Below, one piece after another: positions 1 to 11,538 of a DNA stretch of 64,000 nucleotides. Within the stretch, counting starts at the first letter, position 1. Each line of letters begins with the position of its first letter. The notes below the pieces were generated by a model. That model saw nothing but the letters and a program-made list of their open reading frames with translations, was not told where the DNA came from and ran no database searches. A program made the translations under genes and the position numbers. Source of the DNA: Chamaecrista fasciculata (lineage: Eukaryota; Streptophyta; Magnoliopsida; Fabales; Fabaceae); assembly GCA_003254925.1 (NCBI GenBank), contig QANZ01033036.1, forward strand, positions 94,986 through 158,985, given 5' to 3'.

Positions 1-24
1 ATATATATATATATATATATATAT
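1..24. repeat. (AT)n microsatellite at window edge
   Basis: The window opens in an uninterrupted AT dinucleotide run of 24 bases that probably continues to the left. Similar TA/AT runs recur throughout the intergenic DNA (for example near 24985-25022, 40211-40233, 42738-42762 and 43272-43301). Confidence 0.9.
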
Positions 25-1069
25 GGGCACATGGGAAAGGGTCTCTTCTCTATTCTCTAACTCACTTTTCTTATATTGAAAGCCAAAGGATTTTTTCAAC
101 TTTCAAGCTCCATTCACTCTCCACCTTCACTTTAATCTATACTCTCTTTCTGGGTCCCACAAAACATTCCTCTTGGTTACCGTGCACCACAATAATATCC
201 TCCACTCAATATATATTTTATTTATATATATATATGTATGTATGTATCTATACTAATGGATCATGGTGGTTAGGTTTTTTCTGGTCCAACTATAATCTTA
301 AGACATGGGTTACAGCTTCGAATAATGGGGGTCTCTTTCTTTCTCTTGCCAAACACCCAGTTTTTATAATTTTTTTTAATTAAATGATGTAATATATATT
401 TATTGAATTCATCTGTAGCGATATTAATTAATTAATTTTCGCTTTACCTTGAACTGTCTGCCATGCATGCATGCATGTTTGTTTAGTGTGTATCTCGATT
501 GGTTCAACTATATGCAGAAAAGAGTATAATGCTAGCTAGATTGATAGCTATATTGACTAGGAAATGCAGAACAAACAGTGATTTTAATTTTCTTGGAAAA
601 GTTTAAGGTTTTATTAACTTAGAGAATAAATTATGCATATTGAGCATATGATGTTCTAAAATTTATTATATGGATTTGAACCACTACTCTAGAGATGCTA
701 GCTACAACATTAATAAGGTGTGTGTCTCCTATATTTAGGAGTTATTCTTGATTAAATCCTTATTGTTATATGTATCAGATCACATATTATACACCATACC
801 CTAGACTTCATCTTCATCCTTAGGTTTTCCCTTCACGACCTCTGCTAATATACCCTATACATAGCTAGGCTCGAGCAAAGGCAAAATAGGTAAAATTAAG
901 TTGACACATATATACGTCTCCTATATATAGTAAAGTTTAAATTGTAGAAGACATGTGATTCTCGCAGTTTTGGGGATGAAATTAAGATTCAAGTGTTTAT
1001 TTTCTACTTGCAAACTACTTATATCATCATTTTGATCTAACCAACTTTTCTTTTCTTTTTTTGTTTTGA
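25..1069. other. Gene-free A+T-rich DNA
   Basis: No reading frame with family resemblance is visible on either strand. The first 200 bases are pyrimidine-rich on the plus strand (many CT and TTC runs), which would fit a leader or promoter-proximal region of a gene outside the window, but nothing proves it. Confidence 0.5.
462..477. promoter_or_regulatory. RY-type repeat CATGCATGCATGCATG
   Basis: Four tandem CATG units form a 16-base palindrome containing overlapping RY elements (CATGCATG), the site bound by B3-domain factors of the ABI3/FUS3 class. There is no gene within 5 kb in this window, so a regulatory role is only inferred; it may be a simple repeat. Confidence 0.35.
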
Positions 1070-1430
1070 TCAAAGTACACTTTTGGTCACATAATTTTTA
1101 CTTAAGTCTCGATTTGGTCTCATAACTTTTTTTGTTTCACTTTCTGTCTCATGTCTTTGGGTCAAGTCATAGAATTGATTTCATATATTTTGGTCAGGTT
1201 GCAAAATTGGACTCGTATTTTTGAGTCAGATGGGATTGACAATATAATGGAATATTTTACAAAAACATAAGATCAATTCTGCTAACTTGACCAAAAGATA
1301 TGAGCAAAAATAGTACGAGACCAAATCTCTGCAACATAAGTAAAAAATACATGAGACAAAAATGTAACAAAAAAGTCATGGGACCAAATTGAGATCTAAG
1401 TAAAAATTATATACCAAAAGTGTACTTTGA
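1070..1430. repeat. Foldback (MITE-like) element, copy 1
   Basis: The two ends are inverted copies: TCAAAGTACACTTTTGGT at the left is answered by ACCAAAAGTGTACTTTGA at the right. Pairing continues inward through repeats of the TTTGGTCTCATA/TATGAGACCAAA type, so nearly the whole 361 bases can fold on itself. It has no coding capacity. It resembles the elements at 3075-3467 and 8195-8577 but its outer ends differ. Confidence 0.7.
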
Positions 1431-2898
1431 CCTTTCGTTTTATCATGTCCGATTTTCAAGACTTTGTCTAAATTAATTTAAATTCGACTGAAATTGTGCA
1501 AAAAAAAAAAATCTCCTAACGAAAATAGCTGCATATATATTCACAAAGTTTAAAACTTGAAATCTTGCTTAAAAAATACTAACTTAATACTTGAATCAAC
1601 TCCGGGTGCTAATCAGTTATTTGTGGTACACACACATCCATGTATGAGAACATAAACAACATCCCATGATGAATTTTGCAAAATGTTATATACTACTACT
1701 AATGACTAATGTATGTGTGTGTGTGTAAATTTGATAGTGCATGCACCATGCGTTCTTAATTTGTTTTTCTTAAAGAAGCATCCATTAAATGGTGACACTA
1801 CCTTTTTCCCATTCTCCATAATGATTAAACAACCAAATCCAAATACATGGAATTGATGTATGTAGGCATCGGATACACCAAACGCTAGAGTCGATCTTTC
1901 ACGATTCCATCTTAGGTTATTTCCAATCATGATGACCTCAAATTAGGGTTTTTTTGCGATGGAACTCTTAACCCTAAATGGCAGAAATGATAATTATTCA
2001 CACATAGGTTTGGGACCATATGTAAGTGCAGGGCGAGCCGATATTATTCAATTTTTCAAACGGAATCATGCTAAGAAATATGCATCATTGGGCTCACCTT
2101 GACACGATCTGTTTCACTACTTTTGGCACAGTTTTAATTTAGTGCAGCAAAGAAAATAAAATTAATATTTATTATCTCGCAATCTTATTCATTGATTTCC
2201 CCTTCATCAAAACAAGATGATATCCCCTTGTTTCCCAAAATTTAGCCTTTGAAATTTGAAGATGCTTGTGAAGTTATAGTGTAGGGCCGATTCATGATGT
2301 TAATTTCTGCATATATATATATATATCAACAATTATATCATATATATATATGGATAGCTAGATAGCTATGATGATCGTACGTGTTTGAGGATTGTGGTTT
2401 TTCTAAACTATTTTGTTTGTTTGATGAAGTTGGTGAAACAATAATAATAATACATTATGGGTATGTTTAGAACTAATTCTTCTTCATACCACTATTATTG
2501 AGTGTTTTGATTGAAAATTTTCAGCGAGATATTTGGTAAAGTTCCTTTAAATTCACTTGTCCAAAATATATTTTGAGTAGATTGTTGATTATAACAATAT
2601 CATTTTCTAATGTTGCATGATAAAATTATTGGAGGATGATGACGGTTTAATTAATTAATTAACTTTTGTCACCAAATCAGTTCTTCATAAAATAATAATA
2701 TCATATATCCCATCAATTTCAGAAATCCAAAATTTTCTTTTCATTTAAGAAAAAAAAGAAGGGATTTAATTCAACCTTGAACTACAGTTCAAAACAAGTT
2801 GAATTAATAGCCCTCGCCAAAAAAAAAAAGAGAACTAAATTCAATTTAATTCTCAGTCTGAGCATTCCAAACACATGACAGACAATGCATGGTTCTTA
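1431..2898. other. Gene-free A+T-rich DNA
   Basis: No credible coding exon is visible. It contains a short (TG)n tract near 1712-1725 and TA runs near 2311-2350. Confidence 0.5.
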
Positions 2899-3689
2899 AA
2901 CTCGAGTTTTAACTCGTAAACTCGCCGAGTTTACCCCCTAATTTCGAGCAAACTCGTCTCAAACTCGGAAATGACATGAACTCGGGTAAACTCGCAACAA
3001 ACTCGTAAATTCTTGTGAATTCGTGAGTTTACCTTAAACTCGGCGAGTTCACATCAAAGTGCTAAATTTTTTGCCAAAATTTAAATTTTGGCTCATATCT
3101 TTTGTTCAGTTTCCAATTTGGTCCCAGATCTTTTTTTTTTTGTTGCACTTTTGGTCCCATATCTTTGGGTCAGATCCCAATTTGGTCCCATATATTTTTT
3201 TATTCCAAATTTGGTCCCACATCTTTGGATCAATCACAGAATTAGTCATATATCTTTAGGTCAAGTGCATCAGTGGTTCTATATCTTTGTAAAATAAACA
3301 ATTAACAATTGATCCTTTTGCAAAGATATGGGACTAATTTTGCAACTTGACCAAAAGATATAGGACCAAATTGGGACCTTTTGTAAAGATATGGGACCAA
3401 AAGTGCAACAAAAAAAAGATACAGGATCAAATTGGGAATTGAGCAAAAAACATGGGACCAAATTTACACTTGGATAAGATAATGAGTTTATGACTATTTG
3501 AATTTTCAAGAATAGTGTTATATTATGTCATATTTGTGTTTACTTTAATTTAATTTTACACTTAAAGTAAATGATATATAGTGTAAATTTTATCCTGCAT
3601 ACTTAGGTAAACTCGACGAGTTTACGATTCGAGTTTACGATCCGAGCTTACTCCCTCTATGAGTTTACTTAAACTCTCGAGTTTGACTT
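2899..3689. mobile_element. hAT-like non-autonomous element with AACTCG-rich ends
   Basis: Both ends are dense in the word AACTCG and its complement CGAGTT (about 2899-3055 and 3605-3689), and the outermost parts are imperfect inverted repeats (TTAAACTCGAGTTT against AAACTCTCGAGTTT). Ends made of a short GC-containing word repeated many times are typical of plant hAT-type MITEs. The middle, 3075-3467, is a separate foldback element. No transposase frame is present. The class assignment is inference. Confidence 0.5.
3075..3467. repeat. Foldback element copy 2, nested in the AACTCG-rich element
   Basis: Repeated phrases such as TTTGGTCCCATATCTTT on the left half are mirrored as AAAGATATGGGACCAAA on the right half, with the turn near 3300. 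The pairing arms are about 170 bases long. The same phrases occur at 8195-8577, so the two belong to one family. The small reading frames seen on both strands here are by-products of the palindrome. Confidence 0.75.
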
Positions 3690-5600
3690 AGTAAGGTTGG
3701 TTGAAATAAACGTGTGTGTTTATATGCTTCCTCGTACATATAAGCTTTCAGTTCATTACCAAATTGATCTTTATATAACCCCTAGGAAATTAATTGCCTT
3801 AGGCTGTGCATGCTACATAATCTAAAGCCTGTATAGTGTATCAGGTCTTTGTAGAACTTCCAACTCAACGAGAGGCATTGCCCCAAAAAGCACTTGGTAT
3901 TTTTTTTGTTAAACGTATATATATCCTTAAGACTATACTACAATTAAAGGGGATATTTGAGGCCAGCAAATTAGTCATTCCCTTAAACTTTATATAACCT
4001 ATATGAGTGAGAAGGTAATCCCATTCTCAGCTCCTATTGATTAGGAGTTTTCTACATTTATGCTCTTGCTAGTCTTAATTTAATTTCAATAGGATTAATC
4101 TTATTATTATTATTTTTGTTTTATTTTATTGTTCAGGGTGAGTTTAAAAGCTTCTTTATTTTGTTTTATTTTGCATAAGTGTCTTTAAGCTTTTAATTGC
4201 GTATTTGTTTTCTTTTTATATGGAAATATTCTACAAAACGAAACTGGATCAGGCCCAACTTAAGGGAATTGCATCTAATTAAAAGTGGGCTTGGACCAAA
4301 AACTAGACCCAGCCCAATTATCGCTGGAATATGTTGGAAGCGTGGTGATTGGGGAACTAGAGACTTTAAATGAGAAATAAACATTGACCCAAAAAAAGAA
4401 AGATATGAGATTTAGACCTCTCAGCACTCGAGATGCTAGACACAGTAAATCAATATGTTCGTGAAAGTTGAAGGTTAACGTTTTGAGTTTGTAATATCTG
4501 TCTCTGTCGGTCTCTGAGAGAAACTCACACGTAGTTCTTGTGTGGGTCTAATTATGGCTATCAGAAAGAGAAGTAGAATTCTCACAAGAAACAACAAATC
4601 CACAAGGGACCATCCAAATTCCAAAACACCGGTATTAAAGCTTTGCTAATAATATATATTTACCCTTTCTTATGGGATTGACTGCCCAGGGAAAGTTATA
4701 GGTTCTTCTTGAATTGAAGTGCATGCCATCTTCCAAGGGCTGGAAAACTTAGTGTTCGAGCATAAGCTTTACATATCATGAATTTCTTATGTAGATTTAG
4801 CCCATCACATAATTTATGAACTCTCAGTAAATATATGATTGGTGAACCTATTTAAATTGAGCCTACACAAAAATGCATCTGATAACATCCCCTCTTCCTA
4901 CTGAAATATTTGTGCCATGGAGAGGGTGCTGATATGCATGAGATTCTACCTATGAAACAAATAAACATGATATGACACGAACACGGACAATTTTTCCAGT
5001 GTTGTAGCTGCAAAAAAAATAGTTTTATGTCTATAGCATGTGTCGTTCGTGTGAGACACAATGACACTCTTTCAAAATAAAGTCTCCATGTTTTATAGGG
5101 TTTTTACAAAGACAGAATGCAGAGACAGAAGTATGCAGAAAAGACAATTATAACCTAACAACAAAGGGATAAGAAATTTCTTAATTGGAATCGAGATCTT
5201 AGGGTGATGTTTGAGGAAGTAAAGCTCTGGTAACCTGTTATATGTAATGCCTAGAACTATCAAGTAGAGGTAGACTGCATAAATTGGATAAGAATGCCAA
5301 AATTGTGATATCCCGTATACTATGATCCTTGAGAGTTTGACAACTATTATTCCAAACAGCCAGATAATATATACTTTATGGACCAGAAGATGACAGATTT
5401 AAGAAATACACATTTTATTAACAAGGAATAAACATGATATCTTACAAATTACAGTCACAACACCAGGCAATTGAGAAATTAAACAAACAATGGCAAATTT
5501 CAAATTGGTGAGAACTTCCTGTACAAGATGACATCATGAAGCAAGAAAAATCTACTTCAAGACTGGAATGAATTGATTAAAGAGCACAAGGGAATGTATG
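3690..5600. other. Gene-free DNA downstream of the first Yippee-like gene
   Basis: No convincing exon on either strand. The segment from about 5400 to 5600 immediately follows the stop codon of the minus-strand Yippee-like gene and should hold its 3' UTR; no clear polyadenylation signal could be singled out. Confidence 0.4.
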
Positions 5601-7229
5601 CTACCAGTTCTCCTTCACAATTTTCGACTTTTCAAGAATGAACTTTCCTTCCTTGTACTTCTGCGATGCTTCATAAGCTCTTTCATACTTCCATCCCAAT
5701 GTTTCACGGCAATCACCACAATACACATCAGCGACAGTGTGAAGTCCAGTCATGAGATGCCTGTCTTCTTTTGGCCCAATGACAATGTTCATTGCATGGG
5801 AAAACAGAAAAGCTCGGCCATTTCTTCCCTAATTTAGAAATTAAGGAAACAAAAATATTGAAAAGTGCACTAAGAAAGCTTCTAAGAGATTGAAAACTGA
5901 AAATACAAGTTTAAATACTAAGATTATTAACCACAAGCCCTGTAGATGGAGAGACAAGAAGAGCAACTGAAAAAGTCTAAATCCCTTGGGATTGTTTTCA
6001 TCTTTTTAAAGGTGCAATAGGTTGCGACCCAAAGAAAACACATTTTGCAGCATAATGTAATGTTTAAAAACCAAATCATTTTTGTGACGAGAAGAAAAAG
6101 AAGGAAATTGCAGATCAATTATGTCAATCTCGATGACATTAAGAAGCATGTTAAGAGGAGAAAATCAGCTACTTTCCCCAACAGTACACCATCCTCCTTT
6201 TGACACTTTTCATCCCACTATAACTGATTTACTATTACCATCAAATAGCAATTTCACTATTAGAACCAACCTAAGCATTCATCATAACAGCCCCGACTGT
6301 CCACCTAAAATAATTGTGCCTGTCAAAGCAACACCAGACATCATTAGTCACTGCCACTATCTACAATACACGTCTCTGGTATCCAAAACTTGATTGCCAC
6401 TATCACCAACATTCTCACTCCTCCACTTCCACCACAACCTATCCAATATCCACTCAAGCAGCACTTAGCAGGAGCTTTATCCACTCAAACAAATTCACAT
6501 CGATAAAGGCATATATTAAAAAAACTAAACTTGGACTATTACAAGATAGGTTCATTCACAGATAAATCGGCATCAGTATGAAACAAATTCTTTTACTTCC
6601 TGTTAGGTAAGGGAAAAAAACTAGGAATAATACTAATTTGAATCCTACGACAAAAAATGAAAATCAGCTCTCCTTCTGGTCTCAAGATACTTTAGTTATT
6701 AATGGCAGAAAGAAATGTACATGTAAACTGGCTCAAAAAATGGGCTCCAGAAAAATACACCGTAGTCTCTACTCCCTATGCTTCACCTCATTTTCAAAAC
6801 ATGAATTCAACAGTTTTCCTTTCCTGAAATTACCTAGAACCTTCCCCTATCGTATAGTGATCTTAAGTAACTATGAACGCATCAAATTCCGATATCTATT
6901 TACTTATCTGAAAGATGGAGAGTAGGGTTAGGAGGTAAATGATCAAGCAGTAAGATTTTAAAAGCGGGAATTTACTCTGATGAGAAAACCATCGAGTAAA
7001 GAAGGCAGCAGCATATATAGTATCTCAGAATAACTGACAATCTCAATAAAAATCTAGAAAATTATCATCCAAACCGGTAATCCCAACGCCAAAAGCCGTG
7101 AGAAAACAGACAGAGAAAAAAGAAAAGATGGCTGACCTGAAAAGCCTTAGAAATTATATCATCATGGAGGGAAACATGGTTTCTACAATTACAACAGCTG
7201 TACAGCCGTGGACCTATCAGTTCCGCCAT
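5601..7229 (-). CDS. Yippee-like zinc-binding protein, first copy
   Basis: Two coding exons on the minus strand, 7137-7229 and 5601-5828, join in phase 0 to give 106 aa, the usual size for this family. Exon 1 supplies residues 1-31 and ends in ISKAFQ before a GT donor; exon 2 starts after an AG acceptor with [14 protein letters not shown]. The Yippee zinc site is complete: C12-x2-C15 and C68-x2-C71, 52 residues apart, as in animal and plant Yippee proteins. The fold is related to cereblon CULT and MSRB-like domains; the molecular role in plants is poorly known. The 1.3-kb intron holds only chance reading frames. A leader intron upstream of the ATG is likely because the GC-rich, purine-poor leader appears to begin near 8000-8100, but I could not fix its ends. 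A second copy lies 2.2 kb upstream in the same orientation. Splice sites and phase make the model secure; the exact function is not. Confidence 0.93.
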
Positions 7230-8194
7230 TAATTGTCAACAACAATTTCCTATAAGCACCTCACTGCTCGCCTTCCGAGGAGAGAAAAATTAAAACAAAA
7301 ATTTCAGTTACTCAAAGAAATAGACATTAATCAGAAGCAGATTAAGGGTTAGAGACTCAAAAAAACAAATCGCAAACCAAGCATGGGAATTCCATAAAAT
7401 TCTTTACCTACGACAAGCTCAATGATGACCCAAAAGTCTGCAACAATAAGATAAGAAGAGAAAGGGTGTTAGCGTGCAAGATTAGGCTAAAGATGATCAC
7501 AAAGTTGAGTAAAGATCTTACGAGTATTAAATAGAAAAGATATGGGGCAGAAAAAGACACGGCCGCTACGAGAGTAAACAACACGAACACTACTGTGCAT
7601 ATAGTATATTGAATAAATAAATAAATAACCGAACAAATTAAAAAAGGAAAATAAGAATCAATTTGGATTAGACTACTGTAGCAATAGAACTGAGAAAACC
7701 CCCGAAATAATAATAATACTAATAATAACAATCAAAGTGAGAGAGAGAGATAGAGCCGATTGACGAAATGCAAGCTGATGAGGATCTGAGCTGTTAAAAA
7801 ATAATAAACAAAAAAGAAAACCTAGTTTGAATGGTGATTCGAAGTAAAAGATGGGGGAGATTAATTAATATATGTGAATCGGGAAAAGTCGCAATCAGTT
7901 GATTGAAGAACAAATTAAGAATTTCAGCGGATTGATTACTTAACCTACTAATAAGCAAATCGGAAAGAATAACGAAGATTGAGTGAGTAAAGAAGAAGGA
8001 AAGAAAGAGAAGCGAGTTCGTATGAGTTTTGATGGCTCACTGACCTAGCAAGTCTGAGACTGATGAGTTTGGGCTCTGTTCCATGAATGGAATGAATATC
8101 GAATTATGATGAGAACTCAAATAATTTAGACGGAGCCACAAAACTGTTTTTATTTTTATTTTTTATGGGACCAAATGCATATACAATATATATT
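7230..8194 (-). other. Probable 5' leader and promoter of the first Yippee-like gene
   Basis: Minus-strand sequence from about 8050 down to 7985 is CT-rich (TTCTCTTTCTTTCCTTC), as in plant 5' leaders. A possible leader donor (TAG|GTTAAG) lies near 7940-7950. No other coding exon is apparent here. Confidence 0.4.
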
Positions 8195-8577
8195 GGCCGA
8201 AGTATGAATTTGGTCTCATATCTTTTGCTTAGTTTTCAATTTGGTCTTATATCTTTGCAAAAGGTCCAAATTTTGGTCCTATATTATTTTTGATCTCATA
8301 TCTTTTAGTCAAGTTGCAGAATTAGTCCTATATTTTTGCAAAAGGATCAACCATCAGTTGATCCTTTTGTAAAGATATGGGACAACTTTAAAATCTAGCC
8401 CACAGATATAGGATTAATTCTGCAATTAATTCAAAGATATGAGACTAAATCTGCAACCAAAAAAGATATGAGACCAAATTGAGATTTGACCAAAAGATAT
8501 AAGACCAAAAGTGCAATAAAAAATATATATGAGACTAAATTGGAAACTCAACAAAAGATATGAGACCAAATTTACAC
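8195..8577. repeat. Foldback element copy 3
   Basis: Same family as 3075-3467: left-half phrases TTTGGTCTCATATCTTTT are mirrored by AAAAGATATGAGACCAAA on the right, folding near 8365. It lies just upstream of the probable transcription start of the first Yippee-like gene, so it may form part of that promoter. It has no coding capacity. Confidence 0.75.
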
Positions 8578-9436
8578 GTTAACCTTATATATTTGATTAT
8601 TATTGAGTTCGTTAGGTGATGGCGGTAAAACCCACGCGCGCGAAAGAGCAAGTTGTTAATGGTTAATTGGGGCGTGAACTTACGTGGTCGCAAAATTTGC
8701 TAAAAGAGGAAGCGGAAACGAAATACATTACGGAAAGGCTTCTCATCTCCACACTCTCCACACCACACCAGTCACCGAATAATAATAATAATAAATAATA
8801 ACATCTTATATTTTACGGAGTAATTGATACAATTTATATTTTCAATATAATGTTATTTTTCTAATTTATTGTTTTTTTTACGTTATTTTTTACAACAACG
8901 ATTCAAAACTTGGGTTCGTCAAGACGGTCAAGCTTGTTTAGGTTTCTTATTTAATAATGAAAATTAGTCATATAATCTTCATTGGATATCTAAAAATTTT
9001 GCATTACAAAGGGCGGATTGCCCATAGATTAGTGTGATCAGAACGAAGAAAATCAGTCAAAATAAAATATTGGTAAAGTCTATTAGTCGTGCCTGATTAT
9101 AAAAGTAAAGTTATGACTTAGAATTATATGCAGGCAGGGGAACCAAAACTTTCCACCCCACTTGCCAAATGGAAAAAAAAGCCTTTTGATAGAAAGTTCC
9201 ATTTCTGTTCAACCTTTCTGTTTTATAGGTAAAAGTGAAATGAACCTCTTTTCCTTCCTAAGCAGTAATTAGGCAAAGTGGCACACACAAGTGTTCAATT
9301 TGATAACAATATTCATAACACAAGACATGTGAATCTTGTTGAGGCTTGTGATTATTATATATAGGAAAAGCAAGGAAAGTAGTATGTGGAAATTATGAGA
9401 TGATATAAGTGCAGCAGGTGCAGATGAATGTGGTGC
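8578..9436. other. Gene-free spacer between the two Yippee-like genes
   Basis: It contains a short (AAT)n run at about 8779-8800 and a CG-rich CACGCGCGCG patch near 8632-8641. The last 200 bases should include the 3' UTR of the second Yippee-like gene. No exon is visible. Confidence 0.4.
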
Positions 9437-11538
9437 CTAGTATTCCTTGACAAGTTTGGCTTTTTCAATGATGAACCTTCCTTCCTTGAATTTCTGTCTG
9501 TCCTCATAGGCACGTATGTACTTCCAACCTAACTCTTCACCACAATTGCTACAATAGATGTCTGCAATACTGAATAGACCTGTCATGAGTTCTTTGTCAT
9601 GCTTTTGACCAGCAATGATGTTTCTTGCGTGAGAGAACATAAACGCTTGTCCTGTTTTTGCCTGCATTGTCAAACCATGAGAGAGTTTTAGTGAGTAATT
9701 TTCTGTTTTTGGTTGTCTTCTATTCCTCCTCAGCTTTTTTTCACTTACTTGTTAGCTTAGTGTATATTGGATCAAGTGCTTATTAAGTCAAAAGCTATAG
9801 ACCTATAGTTAATAGCAACTTTGCAACTACATTTTCTTAACTTATAATAGAACATAGGTTTCAGCATCATGGATTCATGGTTCAATTATGATTTGATTCA
9901 TACATAGACCTCCATCGTGGAATAATTGCTGCTACATCTAGATCAACAATCTCTCCCTCAACAAATTGTCTTGTTGTTAATCGAACTTGTGACCTTGATT
10001 TTGATACTAATTGTTGGATAAAATATGTATAAATTTCCTTATTAACTCAGGTAGAATAGATGCCCAAATGCCATGATATTATTATGACTCAAAGTCTCAA
10101 ACCATACTCTGAGATTCTGCCAGGAGACAATTACTGCTACATCTGTCATCTATGCAAACACTGGTTTATGAATCATTAAGCTATATATATCAAAGATATA
10201 CAAACAGCCCAACACAAGGTAAATGCTTCCACCAAGGCTATTATTATTACCTGACAATCATATAGACTGTTTTCTTCAGTTAGTAGGGGTGTTCATTGGG
10301 TTGGGTCAACCCGTCAACCCGCTAAAACCAACCCAACCCACTAGTTTGGTTTGGTTTGGGTTCAAAAAGTTGACCCTGCTGTGGTTTGGGTTGGGCTGCG
10401 GGTTTCAAGATTTTGAGCCCGCTCAACCCATCCCAACCCGCCGACCCGCAAAAATACTAAATAAAAAATAAAATTAATTTTTATTTAGTTAAAAACTTAA
10501 AATTATATTTTAATATCACAAATAATATTATTTTTACAATTTGGTCAATTAGTAAATTTTTATTCTCAATTTAGTCCATTAAAAACAAATTGTGAAGGAC
10601 CAAATTAAAGAAAAAAAATTTAAGAGAGACCAAATTTTTTATAAAATAAATATATAAAAAATAAAAAAAATAGTATGGGCCAACCCGCCAACCCAACTAA
10701 AACCAACTCGCCACTGTTTGGTTTGGGTTGATTCAATTATTTTCTTTAGCCCAATCCAACCCAACCCGTCAAATAAATTAGTGAGCCCGAACCAACCCGC
10801 CCTAAACCCAACCCAACCCAGCCCGCGAACACCCCTATCTGTGTTGGATCTATTAATTTTCTAGTGCATTATGAAAATCAAACCCACCAACCGAAAAGGA
10901 TGACTTATGGATAGAGATTGTGACAGATTTCTATATTATGAGCAAAACATTTATGAAATCAGAGTCCATTAATATGTCATCCCTTTCTTGATCCTCAAAA
11001 CCTGTTCAACTTGCTCAAGGTTTTCAAATTGCGATAGTTTCGGTTCTTTTTTATTATTATTAAAAGAAAAAATTGTGCAATAATTGGGTGATATGATACG
11101 TAATCGGATGCTTAATCACAGAATTACTTTTGAGGACTTCAGTGCTTAAACTAGACTATTCACTGGTGACTTAGCCCTATGAACTTCAAATAATTCTTCC
11201 TTTCACAATCCAGAGAACTAAATACCTAAGTAATTTAGCAATCTAATTAATTAGTCTTTGAAGGAACCATTAATTGGCTCCCTCACAAAAAGAACCTCTG
11301 TTATTTTACAAAATATACAAGAATTTCATGATCAACCAAAAGAGTACAGAATCATGATTATCCATCTTCAAGTGATGAAGATCGATGAAAGAGCTTTTAA
11401 AATAAAGAGGAGAGTTAGGGTAAAGAAAGGGAATACCAGAAATGATTTAGAGAGAAGATCAGTACGGAAGGCAATAGGATTTTGGCAGTTTTTGCATCTG
11501 AAAGAAGGAGAAGCATCATCGCCAGGATATTCCGCCAT
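9437..11538 (-). CDS. Yippee-like zinc-binding protein, second copy
   Basis: Two minus-strand exons, 11437-11538 and 9437-9661, join in phase 0 to give 108 aa. Exon 1 starts MAEYPGDDASPSFRCKNCQN and ends LLSKSFL at a GT donor; exon 2 starts AKTGQAFMFSHARN after TGCAG. The zinc ligands are C15-x2-C18 and C71-x2-C74, again 52 residues apart. The intron sits at the same place and phase as in the first copy, which supports descent from a tandem duplication. The proteins have diverged widely outside the conserved core (for example GQKHDKELMTGLFSIADIYC here against [20 protein letters not shown]), so the duplication is not recent. The 1,775-base intron carries a 0.55-kb MITE. Function beyond a zinc-stabilised Yippee fold is unknown. 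Confidence 0.93.
10284..10837. mobile_element. hAT-like MITE in the intron of the second Yippee-like gene
   Basis: The element begins TAGGGGTGTTC and ends GAACACCCCTA, an 11-base perfect terminal inverted repeat. Subterminal regions are packed with AACCC/GGGTT words in both orientations, and the interior is A+T-rich. This is the usual look of a plant hAT-derived MITE. No transposase is encoded and I could not confirm an 8-bp target duplication. It lies wholly inside the intron and should be spliced out. Confidence 0.75.

Noticed and set aside
3059-3509. Frames on both strands with repeated LVP and FGP words
   Set aside because: They are translations of the foldback repeat unit TTTGGTCCCATATCTTT, not a protein.
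4554-4640. Short plus-strand frame starting MAIRKRSRILTRNNKS with a possible donor after it
   Set aside because: It is only about 28 codons, I recognise no family, and no following exon in phase could be found.
6121-6925. Several plus-strand frames of 80-95 codons
   Set aside because: They lie inside the intron of the minus-strand Yippee-like gene and are compositionally biased with no domain resemblance.
7408-7731. 107-codon minus-strand frame, strongly hydrophobic
   Set aside because: It falls in the leader/intron region of the first Yippee-like gene; the hydrophobicity comes from T-rich sequence and there is no family signature.
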